From Ruminococcus sp. (lineage in GTDB: Bacteria; Bacillota; Clostridia; Oscillospirales; Ruminococcaceae), in NCBI GenBank assembly GCA_017534595.1, contig JAFXVY010000098.1, forward strand, positions 1 through 64,000: 64,000 nucleotides of DNA, in the 5' to 3' direction. The notes below the pieces were generated by a model. The model made no database searches. It was given only the letters and a program-made list of their open reading frames with translations, and was not told the origin of the DNA. The stretch's first letter is position 1; each line of letters begins with the position of its first letter. Shown here piece after piece: positions 1 to 8,267 of this stretch. The translations under genes were made by a program, and so were the position numbers.

Positions 1-317
1 AAAATTTGCCGGGCTGATTTCAACTCACACCCCCGCGTGGGGGGGCGACGTGGTATACTGTCTATATCCGTATCTTATGTGCCAAATTTCAACTCACACC
101 CCCGCGTGGGGGGCGACATCGCTTGACACTTCGTCGCCGTCATAGGGCGTAATTTCAACTCACACCCCCGCGTGGGGGGCGACGCGCAGAGCTCGTTGAG
201 AATGTCAGCTGCTCAATAATTTCAACTCACACCCCCGCGTGGGGGGCGACGGTTCAGGCAAATACTTCCTGGTACGCTCATTGTTATTTCAACTCACACC
301 CCCGCGTGGGGGGCGAC
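1..317 (-). CRISPR. Type I-C CRISPR array, leader-proximal end (truncated by window edge)
   Basis: Five repeats are visible at 17-49, 86-117, 152-183, 219-250 and 286-317, with spacers of 36, 34, 35 and 35 bp. Bases 1-16 are the end of a further spacer, so the array continues off the left edge. Read on the minus strand the 32-bp repeat starts GTCGCCCCCC, has a GC palindrome able to form a hairpin, and ends GTTGAAAT. This is the usual type I-C pattern, cut by Cas5 to leave the repeat 3' part as the crRNA 5' handle. The repeat at 286-317 is next to the cas2 side, so it is the leader-proximal and most recently duplicated one. The repeat at 17-49 has seven instead of six G in its G-run and is 33 bp. 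Spacer sources were not identified. Confidence 0.97.
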
Positions 318-465
318 CCTAAATATTGTATATTTATGGCCACCGCTTCTCTAACGGGGGGACTTAACATAAAAAGCCAAGCGACTTCTTAACACTTTAT
401 TCATCGTTCCGCTTGAATTCTCCGGCGAACCCCGCGGGAAATCAATAATACAAAAGGTTCGCCGT
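318..465 (-). promoter_or_regulatory. CRISPR leader with 9-bp dyad
   Basis: This AT-rich stretch lies between the cas2 stop codon and the first repeat, the position of the leader that drives array transcription and directs spacer integration. It contains a perfect 9-bp inverted repeat, CGGCGAACC at 423-431 and GGTTCGCCG at 456-464, starting one base after the cas2 stop. The dyad could be a protein site used in adaptation, or a weak terminator for the cas transcript. No run of T follows it, so a rho-independent terminator is less likely. Confidence 0.7.
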
Positions 466-756
466 TCAAATTATTATCACTCCTTCCGAGTCATATGTCT
501 CTTTTGCACCGAAGTGTTCGACTCTGTTCTGCCAGTTTTTGCCAAGATAATAGAACCGAATACTGTCCGATTCATCATCTATCAGTTTCAAAAGCTTGTC
601 CTTGACCTTCAGAAAAGTCCCGTAGTCGACATTTATCTCAAAAACCGAATTCTGAACTCTCTGTCCGTAATTCTGACATTCCTTGGCAACTTTTCTGAGC
701 CGCGTTTTACCTTTGCTATCTGCCGTTGAGACGTCATAAGTAACAAGGATCATCAT
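466..756 (-). CDS. cas2: CRISPR-associated endonuclease Cas2
   Basis: Cas2 forms the dimeric core of the Cas1-Cas2 integrase that inserts new spacers at the leader end. The protein begins MMILVTYDVS, the ferredoxin-fold first strand with the conserved aspartate seen in Cas2, and is 96 residues long, the usual size. The start is taken at the ATG at 756 because an AGG eight bases upstream, overlapping the cas1 stop, gives normal spacing. An in-frame GTG at 765 would add three residues without a ribosome site. It is the last gene of the cas operon and faces the array. Confidence 0.95.
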   Translation of the reverse strand: MMILVTYDVSTADSKGKTRLRKVAKECQNYGQRVQNSVFEINVDYGTFLKVKDKLLKLIDDESDSIRFYYLGKNWQNRVEHFGAKETYDSEGVIII

Positions 757-765
757 AAGCATCAC

Positions 766-1788
766 CTACTTCAGCAAATAGCAGGGATATTCCGAGATCT
801 CACCTCGTATGTATTTAGCCAAAAGTGAGCTCTGAACATAAGGCAGTATCCCAAGCGGTATCTTTTCTCCAAGATACGGATGAGTTACAGTCGTCCTTTT
901 CTTTTCCTGCCAGGCTGTCAGCACTTTCTTTTTTCCGTCCTTACTGAGATATACTGCTCCGCTCTCCTGCTTTTCAAAGTCTTTGACATTCAGCTTTTTC
1001 AGATTTATCATTGTAAGGACGAGCCGCTCCGCTATACATCGCACCTCTTCGACCATATCACAAGCGAGGCTGCTTCTCCCGGGTCTGAGAGCATGGTAAT
1101 AACCGTAACAGCTATCAAGGCCCACGCCCTCCAAAGCAGATGCATACATACTTGTCATTATAGTATACAGAAACGAAAGCACAGCATTTACAGGATCAAG
1201 AGGAGGCCGTTTGGTCCTCATGACCATTCTGAAATAATCCTTCTGATGAAGGATCAATCTGTCAAAAACATCAAAATATGCTTTTGCACAGTTACCCTCT
1301 ATACCCATAACGATCTCGACTTGATTTGTCTCATAAACACGTTCAATACCGTTTTCAAGATAACTGATACAGTCACTTAATCTGCCGTCTTCATCGAGCT
1401 GAGGATTATCATGGACCGAGCGCCTTATCAGATATCTTGTATTGGAAAACTTTGCAGCCATGGTGTTCTGCATAAGAATGGGATCCGGGGCTGCAAACTT
1501 CTCAAACTGTGCTTTCCTGAGCAGAATGTTCCCTCTTGTTTTACCCTGTACCCTTGCCTGAAAGCTGCCGTTCGGTGAAAAGAAACTGATGCTTATGCCG
1601 CTGTCCATACATTTTCCCATAAGTGCAGGGGAACATCCAAGATAGCTGAAACAGTAAATGTCCTCTACGTTAGCAAGCGGCATACGGAACTTTTCGTTGT
1701 CCTCTGTCTTACAGACGACATTTTCGCCGTCCAGCGTAAGATAAGCCGTCTCATCCAGGATATACAATGAATTCAGCAGACGTTTCAT
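766..1788 (-). CDS. cas1: CRISPR-associated endonuclease Cas1 (type I-C)
   Basis: Cas1 is the integrase subunit that joins new spacers to the array together with Cas2 and, in this subtype, Cas4. The 340-residue protein shows the family's metal-binding sites: the glutamate in MGIEGNCAKAYFD, the histidine in GYYHALRPGRSSLA and the following acidic CDMVEEVR. Length is normal. The start ATG overlaps the cas4 stop as ATGA and has an AAAGGAG ten bases upstream, so the two are probably translationally coupled. cas2 follows without a gap. Loss of the H or E residues, which are all present, would have argued for an inactive copy. Confidence 0.97.
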   Translation of the reverse strand: MKRLLNSLYILDETAYLTLDGENVVCKTEDNEKFRMPLANVEDIYCFSYLGCSPALMGKCMDSGISISFFSPNGSFQARVQGKTRGNILLRKAQFEKFAAPDPILMQNTMAAKFSNTRYLIRRSVHDNPQLDEDGRLSDCISYLENGIERVYETNQVEIVMGIEGNCAKAYFDVFDRLILHQKDYFRMVMRTKRPPLDPVNAVLSFLYTIMTSMYASALEGVGLDSCYGYYHALRPGRSSLACDMVEEVRCIAERLVLTMINLKKLNVKDFEKQESGAVYLSKDGKKKVLTAWQEKKRTTVTHPYLGEKIPLGILPYVQSSLLAKYIRGEISEYPCYLLK

Positions 1789-2417
1789 GACATATCAGCT
1801 CCTTTCTGCGACATAACGATTTTTCGCACGTTATATTCGCTATCCTTCGGGAAACACATATCATGTATAGAACAACCCGAGCATTTCTGACCACGCTTTC
1901 TTTTAGGAATTAGTGCATTTTCCGAGAGCTCACGCATTTCAGATATCAGCGATCTTATCATCTCGTCGTACTTTTCATACGCTGTATCAAAGGGCAGTCT
2001 TACTCGCTTTTTTATATCGCTGTAAAAAATGAAGGCTTCGCTGTCACATCCCCATACATGATCTGCACACAGCTTCTGAGCAAAGGCCTGTATAGCATCG
2101 CTCTCGCGAAAGGGCTCGCCCTTCGGAGCCTTTGGCTTATATTCCACCAGTCTTACCTTGTATTTTCCTGTCAGACCGCATATCTCAACTCCGTCATTAT
2201 CTTTTACGAACTCAACGCAGTCTGTGACCCCGAATATATCATATTCGGACTGATCGTTAAATACAGTTACAGCACTTCTTACAACCTTGTTCTTATCCGA
2301 AAAGCTGTGACTGCCGTCATGAACGTGCTCATGGAGCAGATCCGCCTTCACTACAAATGCATTCTCGTTCCAGTCTCTGTTCAAAGACAGAAGTGCAAAT
2401 CTTCTCGGACAGTACAT
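1785..2417 (-). CDS. cas4: CRISPR-associated exonuclease Cas4 (start uncertain)
   Basis: Cas4 is a RecB-like Fe-S nuclease that trims prespacers and checks the PAM before Cas1-Cas2 integration. Visible are the nuclease residues in FGVTDCVEF and VRLVEYKPK, one N-terminal cysteine in MYCPRR and three C-terminal ones in CSGCSIHDMC, which together would bind a 4Fe-4S cluster. The listed start is the only ATG near the N-terminus. It leaves the protein beginning inside the conserved block: the frame continues upstream as NIRDIQHY before MYCP, with no ATG, GTG or TTG back to the cas7 stop. A rare ATC or ATA start at about 2429-2444 is therefore possible. A GAGAGG lies 14 bases before the ATC at 2444. 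Confidence 0.9.
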   Translation of the reverse strand: MYCPRRFALLSLNRDWNENAFVVKADLLHEHVHDGSHSFSDKNKVVRSAVTVFNDQSEYDIFGVTDCVEFVKDNDGVEICGLTGKYKVRLVEYKPKAPKGEPFRESDAIQAFAQKLCADHVWGCDSEAFIFYSDIKKRVRLPFDTAYEKYDEMIRSLISEMRELSENALIPKRKRGQKCSGCSIHDMCFPKDSEYNVRKIVMSQKGADMS

Positions 2418-2452
2418 ATAGTGCTGTATATCACGGATATTGATGGTCTTTG

Positions 2453-3316
2453 TTATATCCTCTCGATAAGCTCTACGCCTGCGGGCATAATCTTATCAAC
2501 CGTTATTGAATAATCCGAAAAGCATCTCGGCGGAGCATCGGTTTTTCTCTCGACTGTTATCTTATCAAACAAGACATTTGATGGTGCATTTCCTAGTGCC
2601 GAATCATGCTTGAACACGAACAGTTTTCTCAGGCACATCTTACCCCTTGCCGCGCTGTGATCGTTCTCGAACATATTGATGATCGCAGTCCACAGCAGTT
2701 CAAGATCATCCTCGCTGAATCCCGTGACCTTCTGCGCGAGCATAGCGGACACATAACCTTCAGCTCTGTATAACCCGTAAGAGATAAAGCTCTTCTTACC
2801 CATTTCGGACTGCTTGTTCTCAAAGTCCTTATCGCTGGTAACAGCCTGACGGGTTATGGTTATCTCGTTGGTGAAAACGGGGTCGATGCTCCTTGCAAAA
2901 TTCAGCTGAACAGGTCCTCTGACTATCCCACAGGGGTCGTCGCCCGTACTCATAACAGCGCCGAAGGTGCGGACATCGTAATAGTTAGCGCAGATATAAT
3001 CACGGGCTGTTTTGACATCATTTGTGTTCTTGCCCTTCTGTCCTGTCTCAAGGTTGTTAGCCTCATAAGCTTCCTTGAATTTAGAATTAAGAGACTTGTT
3101 AGCTTTGATAAGTATATTGTAGCCTGCCTCGCCTTCTTTGACGAGTTCCACATAGTTCCTGATCTTGCGTTTCATGCAAACGTCTGTAACTATGCCGTAG
3201 CCGGTTTCCGGGTCTGTTCTCGGCATATTACCTGCATCGGGATCACCGTTGGGATTACCGTTCTCGACATCAAAGAGCATTACGAATTCATACCTGTTCT
3301 TAATTGCGTTTTCCAT
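2453..3316 (-). CDS. cas7: Cas7 (Csd2), type I-C Cascade backbone
   Basis: Cas7 subunits polymerise along the crRNA spacer and form the backbone of the interference complex. The 287-residue protein has the Csd2/Cst2 family opening FVMLFDVENGNPNGDPDAG, followed by a TDVCMKRKIRNYV block and a mid-protein segment FGAVMS, all typical of I-C Cas7. Length is normal. It lies three bases after cas8c and is followed closely by cas4, so it belongs to the same transcript. An AGGAT precedes the start by nine bases. Confidence 0.95.
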   Translation of the reverse strand: MENAIKNRYEFVMLFDVENGNPNGDPDAGNMPRTDPETGYGIVTDVCMKRKIRNYVELVKEGEAGYNILIKANKSLNSKFKEAYEANNLETGQKGKNTNDVKTARDYICANYYDVRTFGAVMSTGDDPCGIVRGPVQLNFARSIDPVFTNEITITRQAVTSDKDFENKQSEMGKKSFISYGLYRAEGYVSAMLAQKVTGFSEDDLELLWTAIINMFENDHSAARGKMCLRKLFVFKHDSALGNAPSNVLFDKITVERKTDAPPRCFSDYSITVDKIMPAGVELIERI

Positions 3317-3319
3317 AAC

Positions 3320-3694
3320 TTAACCATCCTTTCTGTCATTTGTGTTCTTCTGGAAAAATGCCTGCTTCTGCTGATAGAAACCAACTATAAATTTACCCTG
3401 TCCGTCAAGATCAAGGGTCTGCGGAAAACCGTTCTCCATATCGCCAATTATCTCGCCAGTCAGCTTTTCAAAATATACAGCTCGTCCCTCGCTTAGCTTG
3501 CGAAGGTGATTCTTTGAAAGCTGCATAAGCTTCGGCAGGATTGTTGACGGTCTTCCTGCTGCCGATGAGAAATAAGCATCCGTTATTGTTCTGTTGAGCG
3601 TACCCTCCACTGATTCCTGCTGTATCTTTTCAAGCACTGCAAAAAGTCTTCCGCAAAGGTATGCAGGATCTCTGTTTTCTTCATTGAGTGCCAC
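3320..3694 (-). CDS. cas11: Probable Cas11c made from an internal start within cas8c
   Basis: In type I-C systems a small subunit, Cas11c, is translated from inside cas8c and lines the belly of Cascade. Here a GTG at 3694 lies in the cas8c frame (codon 481 of the start chosen below) and is preceded by GGAGG at 3703-3707, eight bases upstream, a better ribosome site than most genes in the window. The product would be 124 residues, begins MALNEENRDPAYLCGRLF, and has the size and position reported for Cas11c of other I-C systems. The ribosome site and frame are seen directly; expression is inferred from the family. Confidence 0.8.
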   Translation of the reverse strand: MALNEENRDPAYLCGRLFAVLEKIQQESVEGTLNRTITDAYFSSAAGRPSTILPKLMQLSKNHLRKLSEGRAVYFEKLTGEIIGDMENGFPQTLDLDGQGKFIVGFYQQKQAFFQKNTNDRKDG

Positions 3695-5134
3695 GGTGAT
3701 TTCCTCCCTCCCGTATTTCCGGTTGAGGCAGGCCTTTATGATGCCCGCCCTTGTATCGTTCAGTTTAATGTAATTATTGTTTTCTTCATCATTATCGGTC
3801 TTAACTCGCCGAATAACACTTTCAAGCAGACCGACAGGATACTTGCTTCCGTTCAGAGCCGCCATGATAATCGAAGTCATAAGCGGCGGCGGAATAGCCG
3901 TATCTGTTGATTTCGGTGAGATAAGCTGTTTTTCGATATCAGAAAAATACACCGGCCTTTTGTTATTGCAGATGTGCAGATCCTCTTGATGCTTTTTCAG
4001 ATTTCCGACTATAGCACCGAACTTGTCACGGTAAATGAATTTCTGACATATTCGTGATGAATTAGCCGTAAGACCCGCTATGTAAAAAGTTACTTCATTA
4101 TCGCAGCTTAGTTCAGCAACTGCTTTATCGTCGCCCGAAGAACCCGCAAAGGCAGTTTTCAACACATCATGTATGCCGCTTTCCGTCTTGGCTGCCTGCT
4201 GTTCCCTTGTTTCTCCGAGCATCATTGAGAATAGATCACATTCGGCTCCGTCATCACTTTTAAGCGCAAAGAACAACAGCACCAGATCGCCGAGTATCAT
4301 CCGATGCCTTTTATCCGAAAGCAGCTTATTGAGCGTTGAGGTATATTTTTTCATAGCTGCTTCGGAAATGCCGCTGTTGAATGACTGGGTTTTCCCGTAT
4401 GACTCAAAGGAAGGCTCCTTCATACCTACGAGCACACAGCCGGTCGAATTTCCTCCGGGGAACTTGATCTTGTCGTGTATCCTTGCAGGAGCTGACATTT
4501 CTCCTGTAATGCTGCACTGTAACATATCATCGTCGGAATCTGTTTTTTCCGAAGCCTTGCATTTGATGTGTTCGTTATATTTGCTTTTGAACTGCTCATC
4601 GTCTTCAAGATTTGCAGCCCCGCCGGTGAGTCCGAAAGCAAAATAAGAATTCTTGTATTCGTTTTTCAGATCACACAGCAAGGCATTTCCCTTCTCATTT
4701 TCCGGCTGCCATTTTTCAATGAATTTTCGATATGCTGTACAAACTTTGCTGTCCAAGCCTTCAAAAAAATCAAGTTCATGCTCCGCAAATGCCTTGTGGG
4801 ACTTCTCGGATTTGCTTGTAACTTCAAGGCCGTCTTTTGTAAGCTCCAGCCCGAAAATATACAATGGCCTGTGTTCTATCGTATTGGAATCTATTGCCGT
4901 TTTCTGTGTTCTTTCCGGGAGCAGCAATTTAGCAGCTGTTTTGATTGTCTTGGCCTTGCCCTTTTTATCTGTCTGACTTTGTACTTCGCGTATGTCAATG
5001 ATATTTGAAACATCGCCTTCGGGTGTGAGCATTATCCTGTAGCTTACATATTGATACCCCCAACCCTCGGGGAGCATATCCTGCCCGGTCTCGTCAAGGA
5101 AGTCAGCATATTCGCAAAGTGCCTTTATCAGCAT
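3320..5134 (-). CDS. cas8c: Cas8c (Csd1), type I-C large subunit
   Basis: Cas8c recognises the PAM and contacts Cas5 at the foot of the Cascade complex. The protein is about 604 residues, normal for Csd1, and begins MLIKALCEYAD with the motif EGWGYQYVSYRI shortly after. The C-terminal 124 residues form the small-subunit-like region listed separately as Cas11c. The start is placed at the ATG at 5134 because AGGGAGG lies seven bases upstream; a GTG at 5140 is too close to that site. The reading frame overlaps the end of cas5 by seven bases and is followed by cas7 after three bases. Confidence 0.95.
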   Translation of the reverse strand: MLIKALCEYADFLDETGQDMLPEGWGYQYVSYRIMLTPEGDVSNIIDIREVQSQTDKKGKAKTIKTAAKLLLPERTQKTAIDSNTIEHRPLYIFGLELTKDGLEVTSKSEKSHKAFAEHELDFFEGLDSKVCTAYRKFIEKWQPENEKGNALLCDLKNEYKNSYFAFGLTGGAANLEDDEQFKSKYNEHIKCKASEKTDSDDDMLQCSITGEMSAPARIHDKIKFPGGNSTGCVLVGMKEPSFESYGKTQSFNSGISEAAMKKYTSTLNKLLSDKRHRMILGDLVLLFFALKSDDGAECDLFSMMLGETREQQAAKTESGIHDVLKTAFAGSSGDDKAVAELSCDNEVTFYIAGLTANSSRICQKFIYRDKFGAIVGNLKKHQEDLHICNNKRPVYFSDIEKQLISPKSTDTAIPPPLMTSIIMAALNGSKYPVGLLESVIRRVKTDNDEENNNYIKLNDTRAGIIKACLNRKYGREEITVALNEENRDPAYLCGRLFAVLEKIQQESVEGTLNRTITDAYFSSAAGRPSTILPKLMQLSKNHLRKLSEGRAVYFEKLTGEIIGDMENGFPQTLDLDGQGKFIVGFYQQKQAFFQKNTNDRKDG

Positions 5135-5847
5135 AAGCACCCCTCCCTGTACTTGTTTACGTCAATAACGCCGTCGATCATATGAGGACGGTAATAGACC
5201 GCGTCAGCCTTATCGGAAAACCGCGGATCGTTCCAGTCTCCGTTTACCGGCTTGCCTCCGTCTTCAAAGCACAGCCCGTAAAGCATATAGCCGAGGTCTG
5301 TATCTCCCTTAAGACTCTCATCAACACTTTCAAGGTCGAATTTCTCAACAAGTTCAATGCTTCTTACCGAAAATTCTCTGCATCCCATACACGGCTGTCT
5401 GAAACACTGACCGTTTTTCAGCCGCCTAAGCATTATGTTGTAATGCTTCTCTTCACTTTCATCATCGTGATCTGACTTGTTGCCGGTCATTTCAAAATGG
5501 AAAGCGATACCGTACTTTACATCCCGAAGTACCATTCCCGCACGCTGCGTTCGCTGTTCATCAGCATATATGACCGCATCGCCCACGCCCTTCATCTGCG
5601 AGCGCACAGCCGACACCGGCAGCTTGCTTTTTAGCTCGTTGCGGCGTATGTTGATGAATTTAATGGGATTGAACACAACTATGCGGTCGATAACAAAGCG
5701 TATTGCCGGCTTCCAGTACACGGACTTGATAAGTCCTTCCAGTGCAGAAACAGTCGGCACATCATAGCTTACCCGTTCCACTTTCATCTCCGGCCTTGTG
5801 AACAAGGCATAGTCAGCTTCAACGATGATATTAAATCCGTAACTCAA
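5128..5847 (-). CDS. cas5: Cas5c, crRNA-processing endoribonuclease
   Basis: In type I-C there is no Cas6; Cas5 (Cas5d) itself cuts the repeat hairpin and then stays on the crRNA 5' handle. The protein has the RAMP opening YGFNIIVEADYALFTRPE, then the family block YDVPTVSALEGLIKSVYW and the conserved FNPIKFINIRRNE. No separate cas6 was found in the operon, which agrees with this role. The start is placed at the TTG at 5847, because AAAGAGG sits eight bases upstream; a TTG at 5865 would add six residues and overlap cas3 by four bases. Length of 239 residues is normal. Confidence 0.94.
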   Translation of the reverse strand: MSYGFNIIVEADYALFTRPEMKVERVSYDVPTVSALEGLIKSVYWKPAIRFVIDRIVVFNPIKFINIRRNELKSKLPVSAVRSQMKGVGDAVIYADEQRTQRAGMVLRDVKYGIAFHFEMTGNKSDHDDESEEKHYNIMLRRLKNGQCFRQPCMGCREFSVRSIELVEKFDLESVDESLKGDTDLGYMLYGLCFEDGGKPVNGDWNDPRFSDKADAVYYRPHMIDGVIDVNKYREGCLC

Positions 5848-5861
5848 ATCGATCACCTCTT

Positions 5862-8060
5862 TCAAAATATAATATCATTTGACCTGTCTGACAGTATCCC
5901 TGTTTCGGGGCTGTAATCGCCATTGTCCGTCAGCACGAACAGGTTATTGTATTTCTCCTCTATCCTTCCCGTTTCCAGCATGGGGATAAACTCACTGAAA
6001 TATTTCAGTGCCACCGAATATCTTTGGAGCCTGCGTCTTGCAGATTTTGGATCATTGCAAAAGCCGGCAAGGATATCTGAACTTTCTTTGCAGTTGTCAA
6101 CAACCACAGCTACGGTATCGTCTCTTATCATCTCAAAATGTTCAGCGTAAGTCCGGAAGGCTATTCCGTCCATACCCCCGCCGGAATAATACTCCTTATC
6201 AGATATTGAATTTCTGTCTATCATATCGTTCTTGTTATAGAACAGCCTGTTGTAATACTCGCAGATACATTCGCTTGAGGATATATCTTCAAAATCATTC
6301 AGCAGTCCTCTTGTGATCTCTGTCCTCAACGACAACTCGTCTCTGCCTTTTTCATCAGTCTCAAATATAAACACTTCTGCATCATCTCGCCTCCCCTCAC
6401 GGTTACAGCGCCCTCCCGACTGCAAAATGCTGTCAAGTCCTGCAAGCTGTCTGAAAACCGCCTCAAAGTCAAGATCGACGCCTGCTTCTATGAGCGAGGT
6501 CGATATTACAGTGAGCTGCACCCCGTCGTCAAGATCCTTTCTGATGCACTCAATGACCCTCGACCTGTCGTTGGGCGTCATATACGTTGACAGGTGATAC
6601 TTGTTTCCCGAAAGCTGCGAATATACCTCTCTTGCAGTCTTTCGGCTGTTCACTACGATAAGTGCGTTTGTATATTCCTCCGCTTTGCATACGATGCTTT
6701 CGATATCTGTTTTCCCGAGATATCTGTAGCTGCACTTTTTGAAGAATACGAAATCAGCCCTGTCGGTTATCAGCTCCTTGTATCTGCACCCGGGCAGATA
6801 GTCATTAAAGAGCCGAGCATAATCCGGCATCGTTGCCGAAAGAAATATAGCTTTGCTGTCAAGATACTGTGTTATGTAACCAACTCCGCGCAAACACGGC
6901 TGAAGCATTTCAAGGGGCAGAAGATGTATTTCATCAAATACTATCACTGATTCAGCCATATTATGCATTTTTCGCAGACTTGACCCTCTGTAATGATAAA
7001 GCGACTGAAAAAACTGCACGCTTGTTGTTATAACAAATGGGCTGTCCCAGTTCTCACAGGCGAGCTGCAGCTTCTTCTCCGTAGTACACTCATCATTTTC
7101 GGTATCAAAATAATAGTTTGAATGATGCTGCAGGATATCGGCGTGATCTCCGAAGAGATTCGTAAACTCATCTGCGGTCTGTTCAATTATGCTTGTGTAA
7201 GGTATCACATAGATTATACGTCTGAGCTTTCCATGTGAACGTCCGATCATATCAAGGGCTGTCTTCAGGCTGCATAAGGTCTTTCCGCTGCCTGTGGGCA
7301 TATTGAGCAGAAATATGTTCTCATCGCCGTCGCTTCCGGTCACAGCTTGCTCCAGAAGCCTGTGCCGTGTTCTTTGCAGTTCTGTTTTCGCTTTTTTATT
7401 AAGCTCATCCATTTTTCTGTTTACAGCAGCAGACACAGCTTCAAAATCGGCTTTGAGTTTCCTGTCGGTTTCTGGCATAAAAAATTTTTCAGTATCCAAA
7501 TAATCTGCATCTGTAAGACACGAGAACAGATATCTTGTGAAAAAAGCGTATCTCTCAACGATCTCACGATTATCATCTTTACTTATGTTAAGTGTGAGCA
7601 TTTTGAACAGTGCGGATGTATCGGGAAATATTTCTTTTATCTCATTTTTATAAGCACTATAATCTGCGTTCCCAACATAGTCTTTTGCACGCTTGAGCCG
7701 TCCGTGCAAGTCGGCACATTCTTCGCCGCTTCCGGTTGAACCGCCGTCGGGCAATCCTGTGTGATGCCCTGCGATACAATATTCAAACATAGGGATAAAT
7801 GCCTTTTGTACTCGTGAAATCTCGAACTTATCCAATTCTATTGCGCCGCAGATCGCATGTTCAAAGCGAATATTGGCTCCCCTTACTCGCTTTTGAAAAT
7901 CATCGGCATATTTTCCTATATCATGGTGCAAACCCAGAAATCGGCCATACGGTTTAAACGGAGTGAGAGATAAGTCCTCGGAAAGCTTTGCCACTCCGTT
8001 CAGATGATCGATCAGAGTCTGCTCGCGGTTATCTTCCGTTCTGTGAGCTAAAAAAGCCAT
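5862..8060 (-). CDS. cas3: Cas3 nuclease-helicase (HD plus SF2)
   Basis: Cas3 is recruited by target-bound Cascade and unwinds and degrades the invading DNA. The N-terminal HD nuclease shows the first histidine in LIDHLNGVAKL, the HD pair in LGLHHDIGKYADDF and later histidines in EHAICGAIEL and GHHTGLPDG. The helicase part has Walker A MPTGSGKTL near residue 250, the DEIH box in VIVFDEIHLLP, the SAT motif FLSATMPDY and the QSGGRCNREGR motif VI. All catalytic residues seem present at 732 residues. It is the first gene of the cas operon, with a GGAGGG site eight bases before ATG and a consensus promoter about 40-65 bases upstream. Confidence 0.97.
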   Translation of the reverse strand: MAFLAHRTEDNREQTLIDHLNGVAKLSEDLSLTPFKPYGRFLGLHHDIGKYADDFQKRVRGANIRFEHAICGAIELDKFEISRVQKAFIPMFEYCIAGHHTGLPDGGSTGSGEECADLHGRLKRAKDYVGNADYSAYKNEIKEIFPDTSALFKMLTLNISKDDNREIVERYAFFTRYLFSCLTDADYLDTEKFFMPETDRKLKADFEAVSAAVNRKMDELNKKAKTELQRTRHRLLEQAVTGSDGDENIFLLNMPTGSGKTLCSLKTALDMIGRSHGKLRRIIYVIPYTSIIEQTADEFTNLFGDHADILQHHSNYYFDTENDECTTEKKLQLACENWDSPFVITTSVQFFQSLYHYRGSSLRKMHNMAESVIVFDEIHLLPLEMLQPCLRGVGYITQYLDSKAIFLSATMPDYARLFNDYLPGCRYKELITDRADFVFFKKCSYRYLGKTDIESIVCKAEEYTNALIVVNSRKTAREVYSQLSGNKYHLSTYMTPNDRSRVIECIRKDLDDGVQLTVISTSLIEAGVDLDFEAVFRQLAGLDSILQSGGRCNREGRRDDAEVFIFETDEKGRDELSLRTEITRGLLNDFEDISSSECICEYYNRLFYNKNDMIDRNSISDKEYYSGGGMDGIAFRTYAEHFEMIRDDTVAVVVDNCKESSDILAGFCNDPKSARRRLQRYSVALKYFSEFIPMLETGRIEEKYNNLFVLTDNGDYSPETGILSDRSNDIIF

Positions 8061-8099
8061 TCAGTGTCCCTCCATATTTTTGTCTAATTGTTGATATTA

Positions 8100-8128
8100 A
8101 TTATATCACTGTTGAATAATTTTGTCAA
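8100..8128 (-). promoter_or_regulatory. Promoter of the cas operon
   Basis: On the minus strand a perfect TTGACA (8123-8128) and a perfect TATAAT (8100-8105) are separated by exactly 17 bases. This is a consensus housekeeping sigma promoter, pointing at cas3 about 40 bases away, and suggests strong, possibly constitutive expression of the whole operon. No operator was recognised. Confidence 0.85.
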
Positions 8129-8212
8129 TAACGCCGACCGGATTTTGCTGATCGATCATTTTCAGATTATTACGATTATCATATCTGTCACTTGACCTGA
8201 TAGCATATATCG

Positions 8213-8242
8213 CAAGAAATCCCCGCAGCCGGAACTGCGGGG
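8213..8242 (-). terminator. Rho-independent terminator after yjdF
   Basis: Read on the minus strand, an 8-bp GC stem (CCCCGCAG / CTGCGGGG) with a six-base loop is followed by ATTTCTTG, 25 bases after the yjdF stop. It separates yjdF transcription from the cas promoter. Confidence 0.75.
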
Positions 8243-8267
8243 ACTTCTTGTTCTGCAGGAAAAACGG

